Source: Trematomus loennbergii (taxonomy: Eukaryota > Chordata > Actinopteri > Perciformes > Nototheniidae). From it: a DNA stretch of 64,000 nt. This document shows, in pieces, positions 21,172 through 37,896 of this stretch. The stretch lies in assembly GCA_012861695.1 (NCBI GenBank), contig JAAOOA010000201.1, forward strand, positions 1-64,000, written 5' to 3'. Within the stretch, counting starts at the first letter, position 1. Every line of letters begins with the position of its first letter. Below the pieces are notes generated by a model that had not been told where the DNA came from, searched no databases, and worked only from the letters and a program-made list of their open reading frames with translations. The position numbers were made by a program, and so were the translations under genes.

Positions 21172-22306
21172 CAGGGGCGGACTGGGACTGAAAATCAGCC
21201 CTGGACTCTGTTGGAGCAGAACACCTCTGCTACGCGCCGTTCGTTGGATGAGGCTGGATCTCTATTAAATTAAGAAAGGAATTGAAAACACCGGAATCAA
21301 AGTTATAACAAATTATCTGAGTTTACTTCTGGTAGGAAACCAAACACATATACAAGTTATACAGAGTACTCGAGTACTCCGGACTTCAGGTTTGTGATGC
21401 GATGCGGATAAATGTGTCGGGATCAAACCAACTCATCAAACGAGATGAAAGTGACTTCAGGTTTGTGATGCGATGCGGACACAGATATCGGGATCAAACC
21501 AACTCACCAAACCCAAAAGCGACCTCACATACAAAAGCATCAGTATTCATATCTATTTTTGGGGCGGAGATTTGTCGACTCTTCCTTCCCATTTTCCTCC
21601 CAAGCGAATTAGAGAGCCCCTGGGGAGGAGCTGTGTAAGCTGATCACCTCCCCAAGTGTCCTGACTGGCTGGATTCACTTCTGGTCTGGTTCAATCAGAG
21701 TTCGGACCATAAAGTTCCATAAGGTCAAAAGTCAACCTCTATCTGCGATTAGAATCTTAACTTCATTTCTTTCCCATGAGTTCTCCACATATTTAACGAT
21801 GTCTTTTAACGACTTAAAAAACAACATCTGGGCTTAGCGGTGATAAGGAGCGATGTAATGTTGTCTTTAACGACCTTAATGACGACATCTGCTTTTAGGG
21901 GTGAACCTAGGCAAGGTGGTGTATACACAGAATCTCTGGGTCAGTGAGTTTGAAAGTAAGAATATCATTTCTATTATATGTGATTTACCCAAAACCGTTG
22001 TGATTACATAAAACAGTTCAAACAATACATGTTCACTAAAATACAATTCAAAATAATACATGTTTACTTCAATACAGTGTAGAATCATATCTTTTTACTT
22101 CAACTCTAACCCAGCCCAGCCCACACAAATTGGTAGAGCACGCTCGTGAACTGTCAACAGGAGGGCGGGGGGAGCCCCGCTGCGGCGAAACTGTGGACCT
22201 CTGTCGCGGTGCCGGCCGTCAGCGAACCGAGCCAGCCGTCAACGGCCCGCTGACGACCGGCCGTTTTGTGATTCTCCAGAACACACAGATGGCCAGTCCG
22301 CCCCTG
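21172..22306. mobile_element. hAT-type MITE with 8-bp TSD, split by a solo LTR
   Basis: The termini are CAGGGGCGGACTGG and CCAGTCCGCCCCTG. CATGGGAC flanks both ends (21,164-21,171 and 22,307-22,314). Without the internal LTR the element is about 240 bp, matching the intact copy at 49,461-49,697. Confidence 0.9.
21209..22102. mobile_element. Solo LTR (894 bp) inserted in copy A only
   Basis: This is absent from copy C, where GGACTCTAACCC reads through. Here the sequence is GGACTC, then TGTTGGAGCAG...TTTTTACTTCA, then ACTCTAACCC. That gives TG...CA ends and a 4-bp duplication ACTC (21,205-21,208 and 22,103-22,106). No internal retroviral sequence remains. Confidence 0.85.
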
Positions 22307-22794
22307 CATGGGACACAAACCGCAGTCTCTTGGGTAAAACTCCGGTGTTGTTTTTTCCCCCCTTATTCTACGTCACCACCAGCACTTGCTCTGAGCGTCT
22401 AATTGGCGCAGTTACTTGAAAACCCAATGTGTCGAGGGTGCCTCGAGCATTGGTAGAGGACATGACGAAGCCTTGGTATTTGAAGCTATCTTATGAGACT
22501 GGGCTGGAGCAAATTTCACCAAAATACATCTGGGAGTAGTTAAGATATTTCAGTCTGAACAAAGCACTGACCGGCCACTAGAGTGACTGAAAACCAGAAG
22601 TACTTGTACTGTACTGTAGCATATTATTTTCGAATCAATCATTTTTCAAATGATGAATTTCAGTTAGTTTGTTTCTCATTTAAATGAACAATAAAGCTAA
22701 ACAATGTTAAATGTTTGAACAGTTCACAGCCCTTTTGGTCGTTCCCAACTCTACAGCACTTTACGGCTTTAATTACAGGTTGCTGTCCTGAGTT

Positions 22795-22866
22795 GTGTGT
22801 GTGCGTGTGTGTGCGTGTGTGTGTGTGTGCGTGTGTGTGTGTGCGTGTGTGTGTGCGTGTGTACAC
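22795..22866. repeat. (GT)n microsatellite with GC interruptions
   Basis: GTGTGT runs interrupted by GCGT. The copy-C equivalent (about 50,186-50,219) is shorter. Confidence 0.95.
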
Positions 22867-22903
22867 GTCAGCCTGTCAGTGTGTGTCTCCTCTCCCTCCT
22901 CAG

Positions 22904-22942
22904 GTCATGCGTTGCTTTTGTCGGGACCCCCTTGAAAACTAG
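22904..22942 (+). other. Possible terminal exon of an unidentified gene (copy A)
   Basis: A pyrimidine-rich tract and CTCAG acceptor precede a short frame (VMRCFCRDPLEN, stop), and an AATAAA-type signal (TAATAAATAC) follows about 40 bp later. It is conserved in copy C at about 50,262-50,299. No upstream exon was recognised, so this is tentative. Confidence 0.25.
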
Positions 22943-23499
22943 CTGGTGCATGATCTCAAGGTGTTTATCCTAATAAATACATTTCAAACATTTGACTTAT
23001 CAATAAAAGTGAACTAAACTACCGTTTGTATCCAGTACTGGTGGTTCTTATGAGACATTTAGCACTGTAGTATTTAGTTACAGTGAAAAGGAAAAGAAAG
23101 ACAAATTAAAAACACACCTACATTTTTTTGAATACGTATTTTAGGTTATACCTTTATCTCTTCCCTTGTTTGGTTTATTTAATTGAAAGAAACGACATAA
23201 AACTATACTAAAGTATCTTTAAAATAAAATAAAATACAAAATAATACAATAATAATAAATTAATATTAATAAAAAAATGACAACAATTATAATAAAAAAT
23301 AAATAAATAATTAATAAACAAAATTAATACTTTTTTTAATTAATACTTAAAATAATAACTAATAATAATGTAAATATAATAATTATACAAATACAAAAAA
23401 TACAATAAAAATTACAATAAAGAAAACAAATATTTATTGTAGCTTTATTACATTTTTAGTTCTATAAAAATACAATAACATTTTGCATTAAAATGTGTC

Positions 23500-23626
23500 C
23501 TCGGTGGTTTCCGTTCGTGCGCGCATATTCGCCATCGCCATCATCGTGACGTCACTTATGTGTGCCGGATGTTCCTCTACAACGTGTTGAAGGAAAACTC
23601 ACGTGTGTGTTTTTACCTTACACCGT
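23500..23626 (+). promoter_or_regulatory. Duplicated nop2 promoter/exon-1 region (copy A)
   Basis: This is near-identical to the genuine promoter at 50,820-50,954, including the palindromic CRE TGACGTCA (23,547-23,554). Homology stops at CACCGT where a foldback element begins. It may still initiate transcription, but it is not joined to a nop2 coding sequence. Confidence 0.7.
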
Positions 23627-24445
23627 GGGTGTTTCTCAATCGCGAGTACGCTTGCTTGGTAGCACATGTCTGCCGAGCATCTTGCTTCAGAAGCGAGGCA
23701 AGAATACTTCCTGGCATTCGGAAAACAAAGAGTGGAACAGGCTAGCAAGTGTGCAGGTGTGCGTCATACGAGAGGCCCCGCCTTACATTTTTCGCCACAG
23801 ATTTGGGGAAATTGGTCCGTGCGCAAAGCATTGTGGGGATTTTAAGACCGCGGAGTCTACTCATGTGCAGCCTTGATATTTCTCCAAACGGAGTACGCCG
23901 GGCTCGGTAGATTTCCAAGTATGCTGGGGTGTTTCTCAATCGCGAGTAAAGCTGCTTCAGAGCCACTATTTCAAGCATACTACGTCATCGAGTGCCACCG
24001 AAGTACTGTTCCAATCTCCAGCATACTTGGAAATCTACCGAGCCCGGCGTACTCCGTTTGGAGAAATATCGAGGCTGCACATGAGTAGACTCCGCGGTCT
24101 TAAAATCCCCACAATGCTTTGCGCACGGACCAATTTCCTCAAATCTGTGGCGGAAGATGAAAGGCGGGGCCTCTCATATGACGCACACCTGCACACTTGC
24201 TAGCGTGTTCCACACTTCGTTTTCCGAATGCCAGGAAGTATTCTTGACTCGCTTCTGAAACAAGATGGCAGACATGTGCTACCAAGCAAGCGTACTCGCG
24301 ATTGAGAAACACCCCTGGAGATTGGAACAGTACTTCGGCGGCACTCGATGACGTAGTATGCTTGAAATAGTGGCTCTGCAGCAGCTTTACTCGCGATTGA
24401 GAAACACCCAGAGAGTGGAACAGGCTAGCAAGTTATTCTGAACAT
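23627..24445. mobile_element. Foldback element with GGGTGTTTCTCAATCGCGAG termini
   Basis: Large complementary arms (left about 23,627-23,935, right about 23,985-24,310) are built from sequence such as GAGTACGCCGGGCTCGGTAG and its complement. A further partial inverted copy runs to 24,409, and the remaining bases to about 24,445 repeat the arm word AGAGTGGAACAGGCTAGCAAG. It replaces the sequence that corresponds to nop2 intron 1 through intron 4 in the genuine gene. Confidence 0.75.
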
Positions 24446-24610
24446 AGTGTTGCTAAAGTGATTATATCACAGCACATATCCACGGTGTTTATCGTCCGTT
24501 ACCTTTTCTCTGAAGGATTCACTGATGAGAACAGTGAATGGTTGACACCAGCTAAGACGAAGCGCAAACTGGAAGAAGCTGAAAGTGGGGACGACAGCGA
24601 TGAACACTGG
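24446..24610 (+). pseudogene. Truncated copy of nop2 intron 4/exon 5 (copy A)
   Basis: This matches 53,451-53,616 of the real gene: intron end, AG acceptor, then exon 5 from 24,516 ([14 protein letters not shown]...). Homology ends at the codons for DEHW, where a poly-G run and (GA)n microsatellite take over. One substitution turns an Arg codon (AGG) into Thr (ACG). It is non-functional, lacking all other exons. Confidence 0.9.
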
Positions 24611-24620
24611 GGGGGGGGGG

Positions 24621-24652
<32 letters not shown>

Positions 24653-24690
24653 GAGAGAGATATAGAGATATAGAGATATATGTAGAGAGA
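24611..24690. repeat. Poly-G, (GA)n and (GATATA)-like microsatellite at the duplication junction
   Basis: A run of about a dozen G, then (GA)n, then AGAGATATAGAGATAT repeats, directly at the point where nop2 exon 5 homology stops. The copy-B equivalent is at 36,921-37,005. Confidence 0.95.
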
Positions 24691-24714
24691 TATGTAGAGA
24701 TGTCATTGTTCCAA

Positions 24715-25135
24715 TGATTTTCATTTCAAACCTTTATTTAACCAGATGGTCCCATTGAGATCATAGATCTCTTTTTCAAGGGAGACCTGCAGCATATAGG
24801 TTCCACATGAAACATAAAACAATAAAGGACATTATATTTACAGGATACATTTACATAGTTATAGACATTTACAAGTACCCATCGTATCAACGAGCATTTC
24901 ATTTAGCCTAGCTTTAAAAACATGCAGAGGAATGAGATTGCTCAGTTTCAATTCTTGCTGAAGATTGTTCCAAGCAAGTGGAGCTGCGCACATAAAAGCT
25001 GTCTTACCTAAGACAGTCCTTGCTCTTGGCACATCTAACAATACTACATCATGCGATCTCAGACAATAGCTGCTTGCTATTGCTTGTTTAATGATAATAA
25101 ACAAACATTTGCATAAAGCATATTTGTCCACTCAT
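24715..25135 (-). mobile_element. LINE 3' end (ORF tail plus UTR), second family
   Basis: A minus-strand frame encodes a non-LTR retrotransposon C-terminus (LRSHDVVLLDVPRARTVLGK ... CAAPLAWNNLQQEL). It is followed by a 3' UTR with CTCAATGGGACCATCTGGTT and AAATAAAGG. It is a 5'-truncated relic, repeated at 37,020-37,442. Confidence 0.8.
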
Positions 25136-25194
25136 ATGTTGATACGAGTATTAAAAACTTGAAAAATATTCCTCTAAGGTACATTTAGAACAGA

Positions 25195-25280
25195 TAAAAA
25201 ATGTGCGATTAATTTGCGATTAACTATGGACATCATGCGATTAATCGCGATTAAATATTTTAATCTACTGACAGCCCTAG
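25195..25280. mobile_element. Fragment of a GATTAATCG / CAGCCCTA-type MITE
   Basis: GCGATTAATTTGCGATTAAC, ATTAATCGCGATTAAA and the terminal word ACAGCCCTA resemble one end of the family seen complete at 54,300-54,628. Confidence 0.45.
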
Positions 25281-25369
25281 TAAATATACAAAGAATAGAC
25301 ACTGAACATGTATTGCGTGTGCCAGGTGTGATCCATGTGGGCACATAAGAGCGGGAAATGTGTCAAATA

Positions 25370-25487
25370 TTTCTGTGTGTGTGTGTGTTTGTGTCAGGTG
25401 TGATTCACATGGGGGGATGGGCACATAAGGGGGGGGGGACACATCTAGAGTATGTGTGTGCGTGCGTGTGGGTGTTTGTGTGTGTGT

Positions 25488-25584
<97 letters not shown>

Positions 25585-25588
25585 TGTG
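25370..25588. repeat. (GT)n microsatellites
   Basis: A short GT run at 25,373-25,390 and a long, almost pure run at 25,477-25,587. The copy-B equivalents are at 37,680-37,700 and 37,788-37,894. Confidence 0.97.
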
Positions 25589-26220
25589 TTTTATCTGATC
25601 CGGATGGTTACTAATTCCTTTTCTTCATGGCGGTCATTTTTGACCGGGAACACCATGGGTGTTACAAAGTTGACTAAATCATCTAAAATTCAATGAAAGT
25701 GGTGATCAGCAATTGTATATGTTCAAATGTCTACTGTGAAGGATATCATGAAGCCTTAATGCAATCGAATGTAAAACAAAAAAGTTATGATTGATGAAAG
25801 TAGTAAATCGGTCAGATTTGACCCGAAGACACCAGGAGGGTTAAACGATGAAGGAAAAAACATTTCAACCAAAGGATACTAAAGATACGCCACATTGCTA
25901 CAAATCTTTTGTTAAAAGTTTGTTATTCACTATTATTATTTTTGCTATTTTTTAAATAAACAGATGATGACTTAATTTGATGCAAATTGATCTACTGACC
26001 ATTCAGAAATTAATACAGTAATTGAATATATATTATTCAGAAATGGGCCATTACGCTTAAATAGTCATTTTACTTTTGCACCTTTACTGAAGCACGATTT
26101 AAAATGCAGCACTTTAAGTGTAACAAAGTGACTTCACAATTGACTTGCACCTCTGTACTGCTTTACTTTGCATGTAGTTGTTCTCCAACTTGTGCACCGT
26201 ATCAATGCTTTATTGTGCTC
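25589..26220. other. Unassigned sequence before the dpy19l exon
   Basis: No exon recognised. The DPY19L exon that should precede the one at 26,225 is not visible here, in agreement with a gene fragment rather than a whole gene. Confidence 0.4.
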
Positions 26221-26224
26221 GCAG

Positions 26225-27230
26225 GGAGAGAACCAAGCTGGTGTACTCCATGTACAGCCACATGTCTGCAGACACAGTGAAGGGGAACCTGGTGACGCTG
26301 GGGGTGGACTTCTTCGTCCTGGAGGATTCCTGGTGCACCCGGAGAACCAGGTACCTCCACACCACCAGAGCCCTCTCACAGGAAGGGGGACTTTTCACCT
26401 GTTTTCTGTCATATTTTATTTTATAATATGATAACACTGTATTGCAAGATAAAGTCTGGAATCTTTCCTGCAACATCAACAAAGAATAAGATTTAAGGAA
26501 AGTGTTCAGAGACTCAACAAACATTACAATCACAGAAGATAATATTTCAGAAACAGGTTTATTACCAGGTAGGTTACACATATGAGGAATCTGAATTGGT
26601 GTCGTGGTGCATAAAAACAAGAATTAAAAACAGAGGAAGAGAACTAGAAAAATATTTAGAAAATACAAAATATATAGTAAAATATAATATAACAGTATTT
26701 ACATTGCATTTGATCTGGGGTTAAACTTTATTTTGCACTAAAGAGGAAATATTATGCAAATGTTCAGGTTCATAGTTCTATCTCCTCTAATGTGGCAGAA
26801 ACACCTATATATCACACTACAGAAGAGGGGAAACCCCTACAAGCATAATAGGGCCTCTTTAACTGGTGGGAAAGAGTGTTTCTGTATGGTTAAATCATGG
26901 CACCCTCTGTTCTGTATTTGATTGTAACCACTCATGTCTGCATTTTAGGACATGGTTATGTATATATATATATATAATCATTTAAAAAATCTAAATTGAC
27001 TTGAATTTCAGGAAATAGTGCGTAAATCTCATTAACCTTGTCTTTCTTTCTCTTTGCTCAGGCCCGGGTGCAGCATGCCAGAGATCTGGGACATTGAGGA
27101 TTCCCAAAACGTTGGTAAAGTTCCCCTTTGCACCCACATGTCCAGAAGCTCACGACCCCATTCACCACAGTCTTCTCCAACGACATCTACAAAGTTCTCA
27201 AAGTCTCCAAAGATCTCAGATAACACCGTG
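26225..27230 (+). pseudogene. DPY19L C-mannosyltransferase, last two exons only (copy A)
   Basis: Exon 26,225-26,350 encodes ERTKLVYSMYSHMSADTVKG... LEDSWCTRRTR, and exon 27,062 onward encodes RPGCSMPEIWDIEDSQNVGK. These match the C-terminal lumenal region of DPY19-like tryptophan C-mannosyltransferases, multi-pass ER enzymes of about 700 aa. The last exon has a one-base loss near 27,154 compared with copy B, so the frame shifts before the expected KVLKVSKDLR end. All upstream exons, including the membrane domain, are absent. The fragment lies opposite the fucolectin gene, tail to tail. The match is closest in style to DPY19L1 rather than L3. Confidence 0.85.
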
Positions 27231-28520
27231 AGATGGACTAGTTCAGCACCTGTTGATCTTTCACTAGTTTTGATCAGTCACTGACATTGCTGCTTTTTAC
27301 TCGAAGCCCAACAGTTCCCCCTCTTTGCGGTGCTTTGATTCACTGAGCGGTTGGACATTTCGCCCTGACTTCTCAGTATCTGTGGACTGTTGCCAACCAT
27401 CTTTACTGTTGCATTGTTTTCATACAGCAATGTTTCCATTACGCCAAAAGGTTTCCTAGCTTTTTATTGTTCCCTTGGTTCTGTCATATAGAATTTTACT
27501 TTCGGAAACGGTGTTTTCAAAGACATGCTGTTCATACATCAGTATTATTTCTTAATGTTAGGAATTTATTTTCTTTGACTTTGGCTTAAGAAGTACATTT
27601 TGTCTGGCAGGCCCAATCTTTGATGTCCACATACTGTGAAGCAATACCCTTTGCAAACTTGACAAAATTATTTTTATAATGTATTTGTGTGTAAGTATTT
27701 TAATGCAAAAGTTGTTGAAATGTTTCTTTAGAGGCCAGCAGTGTTTAAAGAGTCTTTGGAAAATGATGTTCCCATGTTTGGAAGCTTTGAAATACAATTT
27801 CTACTGCATATCATTCAACTTTCAGCAGGCAAACTTTCATTCCTAATCCAGTTATAAAATGACAGAAAGAGTTGTGTTTTTTATGGCAAAACAAGTAGAC
27901 TGCCTCTAACTGTCAGAACAAAAAAATACCCACATTTGTTGTGAAATACAACTGTACGGCCTTAAAAAGGTTATCTTTCTTTCTTATTGTATTTTTTGCC
28001 AAAGGAAGTCTTGTTATTAATGCTTTCTACAGAAAAACACATAAGCGGCTCAGGCATACAGAGGAAACTGGTCTTTGTTTGGGCCTCCAGACATACATTA
28101 GTTGTTTGAACTTTAATATTGTCTGTGGCCCTTCAGTTATCAAGATACCACTCTTACAGACATGATGGGGATTGATCTTCTGATCTAACTTTGGGTAAGA
28201 AAGCTTTCAGATGTGTTTTATAATATTTGTCTATTTTATCTGTATTTAAAAAAATAAAAAACCTGCCTTCAGAACCATTGCTTTCACTGTTCTTAAATGA
28301 TTGATAGAAACAAAAAAGATCAGTTATTTTCTTATGACATAAGACAAGCACATTCGCAGAAGGTGTACAAGTCCCGTGTAAAAGCAAAAGTCAAGGCAGA
28401 CTTTTGTTGCAATCTCCACCAGTAAATCTTGACATTATGCAAACAAGGAAATTTAATATGCAGATTTTATTTTGGATGCTTTGTGTACACATTACAGCAT
28501 CTTTGCAAATCCATTACATT
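27231..28520. other. 3' flank of the dpy19l fragment and intergenic sequence
   Basis: AT-rich sequence between two convergent 3' ends, likely including the dpy19l 3' UTR. No other exon or element was recognised. Copy B is nearly identical (39,545-40,840). Confidence 0.45.
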
Positions 28521-28525
28521 GAATG

Positions 28526-33908
<5,383 letters not shown>

Positions 33909-34234
33909 TCTGGATGAGACCTAGGATAGTCATTAAAAGAACATATTTAACATAAAACACATTTCTTTGTTATTTCTGAAAGGCATCATTTAATAAATGA
34001 AAATCAGATCTAAGTGTATTGAAATAAATGATTTTTCGTAACCTGTCTGCAAGATACAAAACATCCCTGACACACCGGGGACACATATTTATGTATGAAA
34101 GACATCAAAAAGTGCATTTTGCATGATAGGTCCCCTTTAAAAGGAGGATAGTGCAACACACAATCAGGTGACAGGTCAAAATGCATCAGAGTTCATTGAG
34201 AAAGTGCAGCAGAGAGCAGGAGTTTGCTTCCTAA

Positions 34235-34725
34235 AAGGCTAAATTGTATTTTTATTTTCAAAGACTTCCACTGAGCAGGCATCCCTGATGTCTCTAGGTA
34301 TTTTGTTCCATAGCTTTGGGGCATAATTAACGAAAGCTGCATCACCAAACGTCTTTTTGCGGCTGTTTCTGGGAACCTCTAACAAACCAGCAGCAGAGGA
34401 ACGCAGTGTTCTTGACGGCTTGTGGCTGACAAGGGAGAAACAATATAGCTAGGTCCTTGCCCATTAGGGCCTTACAGTATATGTCAGGAGGAAGGACCTT
34501 CAAATCAATACTAAAGTAAACAGGAAGCCAGTAGAGAGCAGCTAAAACTGACTAATGTGTTCTCTCTTCTTAGTTCTGGTTATCCGCAGAGCTGCAGAGT
34601 TTTGGATGAGCTGAAGTTTGTCAGTCGTTTTTTCGGGAGGTCACTGAAAAGTGCATTACATTACTTGTGACCTCCGGTTTGATCCTAGGAGTAAATCTCC
34701 CCAGATTATTAACCAGAATTTCTGT
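34235..34725 (-). mobile_element. LINE 3' ORF tail, copy B
   Basis: Duplicate of the fragment at 17,700-18,215, with small indels. Confidence 0.7.
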
Positions 34726-35404
34726 TTTTGCTTTTACTAATTGTTTAATACAGTTTTGGGTGTAAACATTTTTCACAGTTCTAGCTTTTCAAATGTGAAG
34801 ATTTTTTTGGATTTAGATTTCTTTTTATATATCATACTTAAAAACATTTACTTAAGTATCATTCTCAATGCAGTATTTTCCTTGCAATGGAGCAATTTAC
34901 ATTGCAGTATCAGTACTTTTACCTAAGTAAAGGAGCCGAATATTTCTTCCACCGCTGCAAAACATTAATATTATTACAAAATGTTTGAAACATACAAGAT
35001 TTTTAATAAAATAGTAGGAATGAGAATTGAAATGCTTACCCTGATTCCCGGTGAGAATAGAGGTTTTGTCCCAACAAAATAACTCTGAGTCGAAGTTACT
35101 TGATCTCAGAACTTCAAGAAGTGTCTGTAGATAATAGCCCTTAAAGCTGAGCTATTTGTATGATATCTTCCCCAAAGTCAATCAATAATCATGATCAGCA
35201 TCCAATCACTTAATACCATGTAGTATACTCCCAGGTACATGAACCCAGTTCTAGCCAGCAGATCAAGGTTCCAGTAGTTATCTAAGGACACACTGAGGAA
35301 ACATTCATATGAGTTCATGTTTGCTCAACCATTGCTTTAATCTCAGAGAAATAACTGCACTGATCCAACAGTTTCATTTAACTAGGATTTAGTTTATCAC
35401 ATTG

Positions 35405-35464
<60 letters not shown>
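35405..35464. repeat. (AT)n microsatellite, copy B
   Basis: A pure AT run, longer than in copies A and C. Confidence 0.97.
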
Positions 35465-35469
<5 letters not shown>

Positions 35470-35539
35470 ATATATTATGTATATATTGTCTCATAGGTAC
35501 AAATGCAAGAGAAATATATGTTTATATGATGCTGTGTGC

Positions 35540-36005
35540 AGAGGTGGGAAAAGTACTCTGATCTTCTACTTGAGTAAAAGTTACCAGAGTGTAGGAATAC
35601 TCCTTTACAGTTAAAGTCCTGCATGCAAAATGTTACTCAAGTAAAAGTAGAAAAAGTATTAGCTTCAAAATATAATAAATGTACTAAAAGTAAAAGTAGT
35701 CATTGTGCAGATTGGTCCATTTCAGAATAATATATATGATATGTTTTATAATGATTGATCATGAAAGTGTTCTCAAAGCTGGTAAGGTGCAGCTAGTTTG
35801 AATGACTTTGTATACTGCAGGGTAGCTTGTGAATTTACTCCAGGTGGAACTAAAGTCTGATTTAACACTTGATTATATTTCACATCATTCATCCACATCT
35901 GTGAAGTAACTAAAGGTATTAAATAAATGTAGAGGAGTAAGGCAAGGCAAGTTTATTTATATAGCACCTTTCAACACAAGGCAATTCAACGTGCTTTAAA
36001 AAAAT
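35540..36005. mobile_element. hAT-type MITE fragment plus GGCAAGGCAAG repeat, copy B
   Basis: Duplicate of 19,005-19,465, with an additional CAGGGTAGCTTGTG segment that is also found in the family member at 51,273-51,939. Confidence 0.6.
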
Positions 36006-36159
36006 GAAAGACATGTGCCAATGTGAAATGCCACTATGAGACAAAACACAAAGTGTTTGACCAAACATTCCCTCTCAAGTCAGAACTGAGGTAAAATAAA
36101 CAGTGTCAGAGCCCAATATGATCAGTCCACCAGGATCAAAATAATAAAACTAAATATCG

Positions 36160-36760
36160 AGAGTCTACTCATGTGCAGCCTCGATATTTCTCCAAACGGA
36201 GTACGCCGGGCTCGGTAGATTTCCAAGTATGCTGGGGTGTTTCTCAATCGCGAGTAAAGCTGCTTCAGAGCCACTATTTCAAGCATACTACGTCATCGAG
36301 TGCCACTGAAGTACTGTTCCAATCTCCAGCATACTTGGAAATCTACCGAGCCCGGCGTACTCCGTTTGGAGAAATATCGAGGCTGCACATGAGTAGACTC
36401 CGCGGTCTTAAAATCCCCACAATGCTTTGCGCACGGACCAATTTCCCCAAATCTGTGGCGGAAGATGTAAGGCGGGCCTCTCATATGACGCACACCTGCA
36501 CACTTGCTAGCGTGTTCCACACTTCGTTTTCCGAATGCCAGGAAGTATTCTTGACTCGCTTCTGAAGGAAGATGCTCGGCAGACATGTGCTACCAAGCAA
36601 GCGTACTCGCGATTGAGAAACACCCCTGGAGATTGGAACAGTACTTCGGCGGCACTCGATGGCGTAGTATGCTTGAAATAGTGGCTCTGCAGCAGCTTTA
36701 CTCGCGATTGAGAAACACCCAGAGAGTGGAACAGGCTAGCAAGTTATTCTGAACATAGTG
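36160..36760. mobile_element. Foldback element, left arm truncated by deletion (copy B)
   Basis: Sequence corresponding to 23,853-24,445 of copy A follows directly after sequence corresponding to about 19,620. The intervening 4.2 kb (orphan lectin exon, CAGGGGCGGACTGG MITE, nop2 promoter) is missing. Confidence 0.85.
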
Positions 36761-36761
36761 T

Positions 36762-36921
36762 TGCTAAAGTGATTATATCACAGCACATATCCACGCTGTT
36801 TATCGTCCGTTACCTTTTCTCTGAAGGATTCACTGATGAGAACAGTGAATGGTTGACACCAGCTAAGACGAAGCGCAAACTGGAAGAAGCTGAAAGTGGG
36901 GACGACAGCGATGAACACTGG
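36762..36921 (+). pseudogene. Truncated copy of nop2 intron 4/exon 5 (copy B)
   Basis: Same fragment and same breakpoint as at 24,446-24,610, with exon homology from 36,827 ending at DEHW before a poly-G/(GA)n run. It shares the Arg-to-Thr change, so copies A and B descend from one truncated ancestor. Confidence 0.9.
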
Positions 36922-36932
36922 GGGGGGGGGGG

Positions 36933-36971
<39 letters not shown>

Positions 36972-37005
36972 GAGATATAGAGATATATGTAGAGAGATAT
37001 GTAGA
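36921..37005. repeat. Poly-G and (GA)n microsatellite at the duplication junction, copy B
   Basis: Equivalent of 24,611-24,690. Confidence 0.95.
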
Positions 37006-37014
37006 GATGTCATT

Positions 37015-37442
37015 GTTCCAATGATTTTCATTTCAAACCTTTATTTAACCAGATGGTCCCATTGAGATCATAGATCTCTTTTTCAAGGGAGACCTGCAGC
37101 ATATAGGTTCCACATGAAACATAAAACAATAAAGGACATTATATTTACAGGATACATTTACATAGTTATAGACATTTACAAGTACCCATCGTATCAACGA
37201 GCATTTCATTTAGCCTAGCTTTAAAAACATGCAGAGGAATGAGATTGCTCAGTTTCAATTCTTGCTGAAGATTGTTCCAAGCAAGTGGAGCTGCGCACAT
37301 AAAAGCTGTCTTACCTAAGACAGTCCTTGCTCTTGGCACATCTAACAATACTACATCATGCGATCTCAGACAATAGCTGCTTGCTATTGCTTGTTTAATG
37401 ATAATAAACAAACATTTGCATAAAGCATATTTGTCCACTCAT
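37015..37442 (-). mobile_element. LINE 3' end, second family, copy B
   Basis: The frame is identical to that of 24,859-25,131, with the same 3' UTR. Confidence 0.8.
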
Positions 37443-37679
37443 ATGTTAATACGAGTATTAAAAACTTGAAAAATATTCCTCTAAGGTACATTTAGAACAG
37501 ATAAAAAATGTGCGATTAATTTGCGATTAACTATGGACATCATGCGATTAATCGCGATTAAATATTTTAATCTACTGACAGCCCTAGTAAATATACAAAG
37601 AATAGACACTGAACATGTATTGCGTGTGCCAGGTGTGATCCATGTGGGCACATAAGAGCGGGAAATGTGTCAAATATTT

Positions 37680-37801
37680 CTGTGTGTGTGTGTGTGTTTG
37701 TGTCAGGTGTGATTCACATGGGGGGATGGGCACATAAGGGGGGGGGGACACATCTAGAGTATGTGTGTGCGTGCGTGTGGGTGTTTGTGTGTGTGTGTGT
37801 G

Positions 37802-37894
<93 letters not shown>
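37680..37894. repeat. (GT)n microsatellites, copy B
   Basis: A short and a long GT run, as in 25,370-25,588. Confidence 0.97.

Positions 37895-37896
<2 letters not shown>

Larger units (their letters stand above)
17021..24612. repeat. Segmental duplication, copy A, partial unit
   Basis: This is near-identical to 45,316-50,955 (plus nop2 exon 5 from about 53,455) and, with a 4.2-kb deletion, to 33,551-36,921. It starts inside a hAT element at the LTR junction and ends in a truncated copy of nop2 exon 5. Copy-specific features are the LTR insertion at 17,020 and a solo LTR at 21,209-22,102. Confidence 0.9.
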
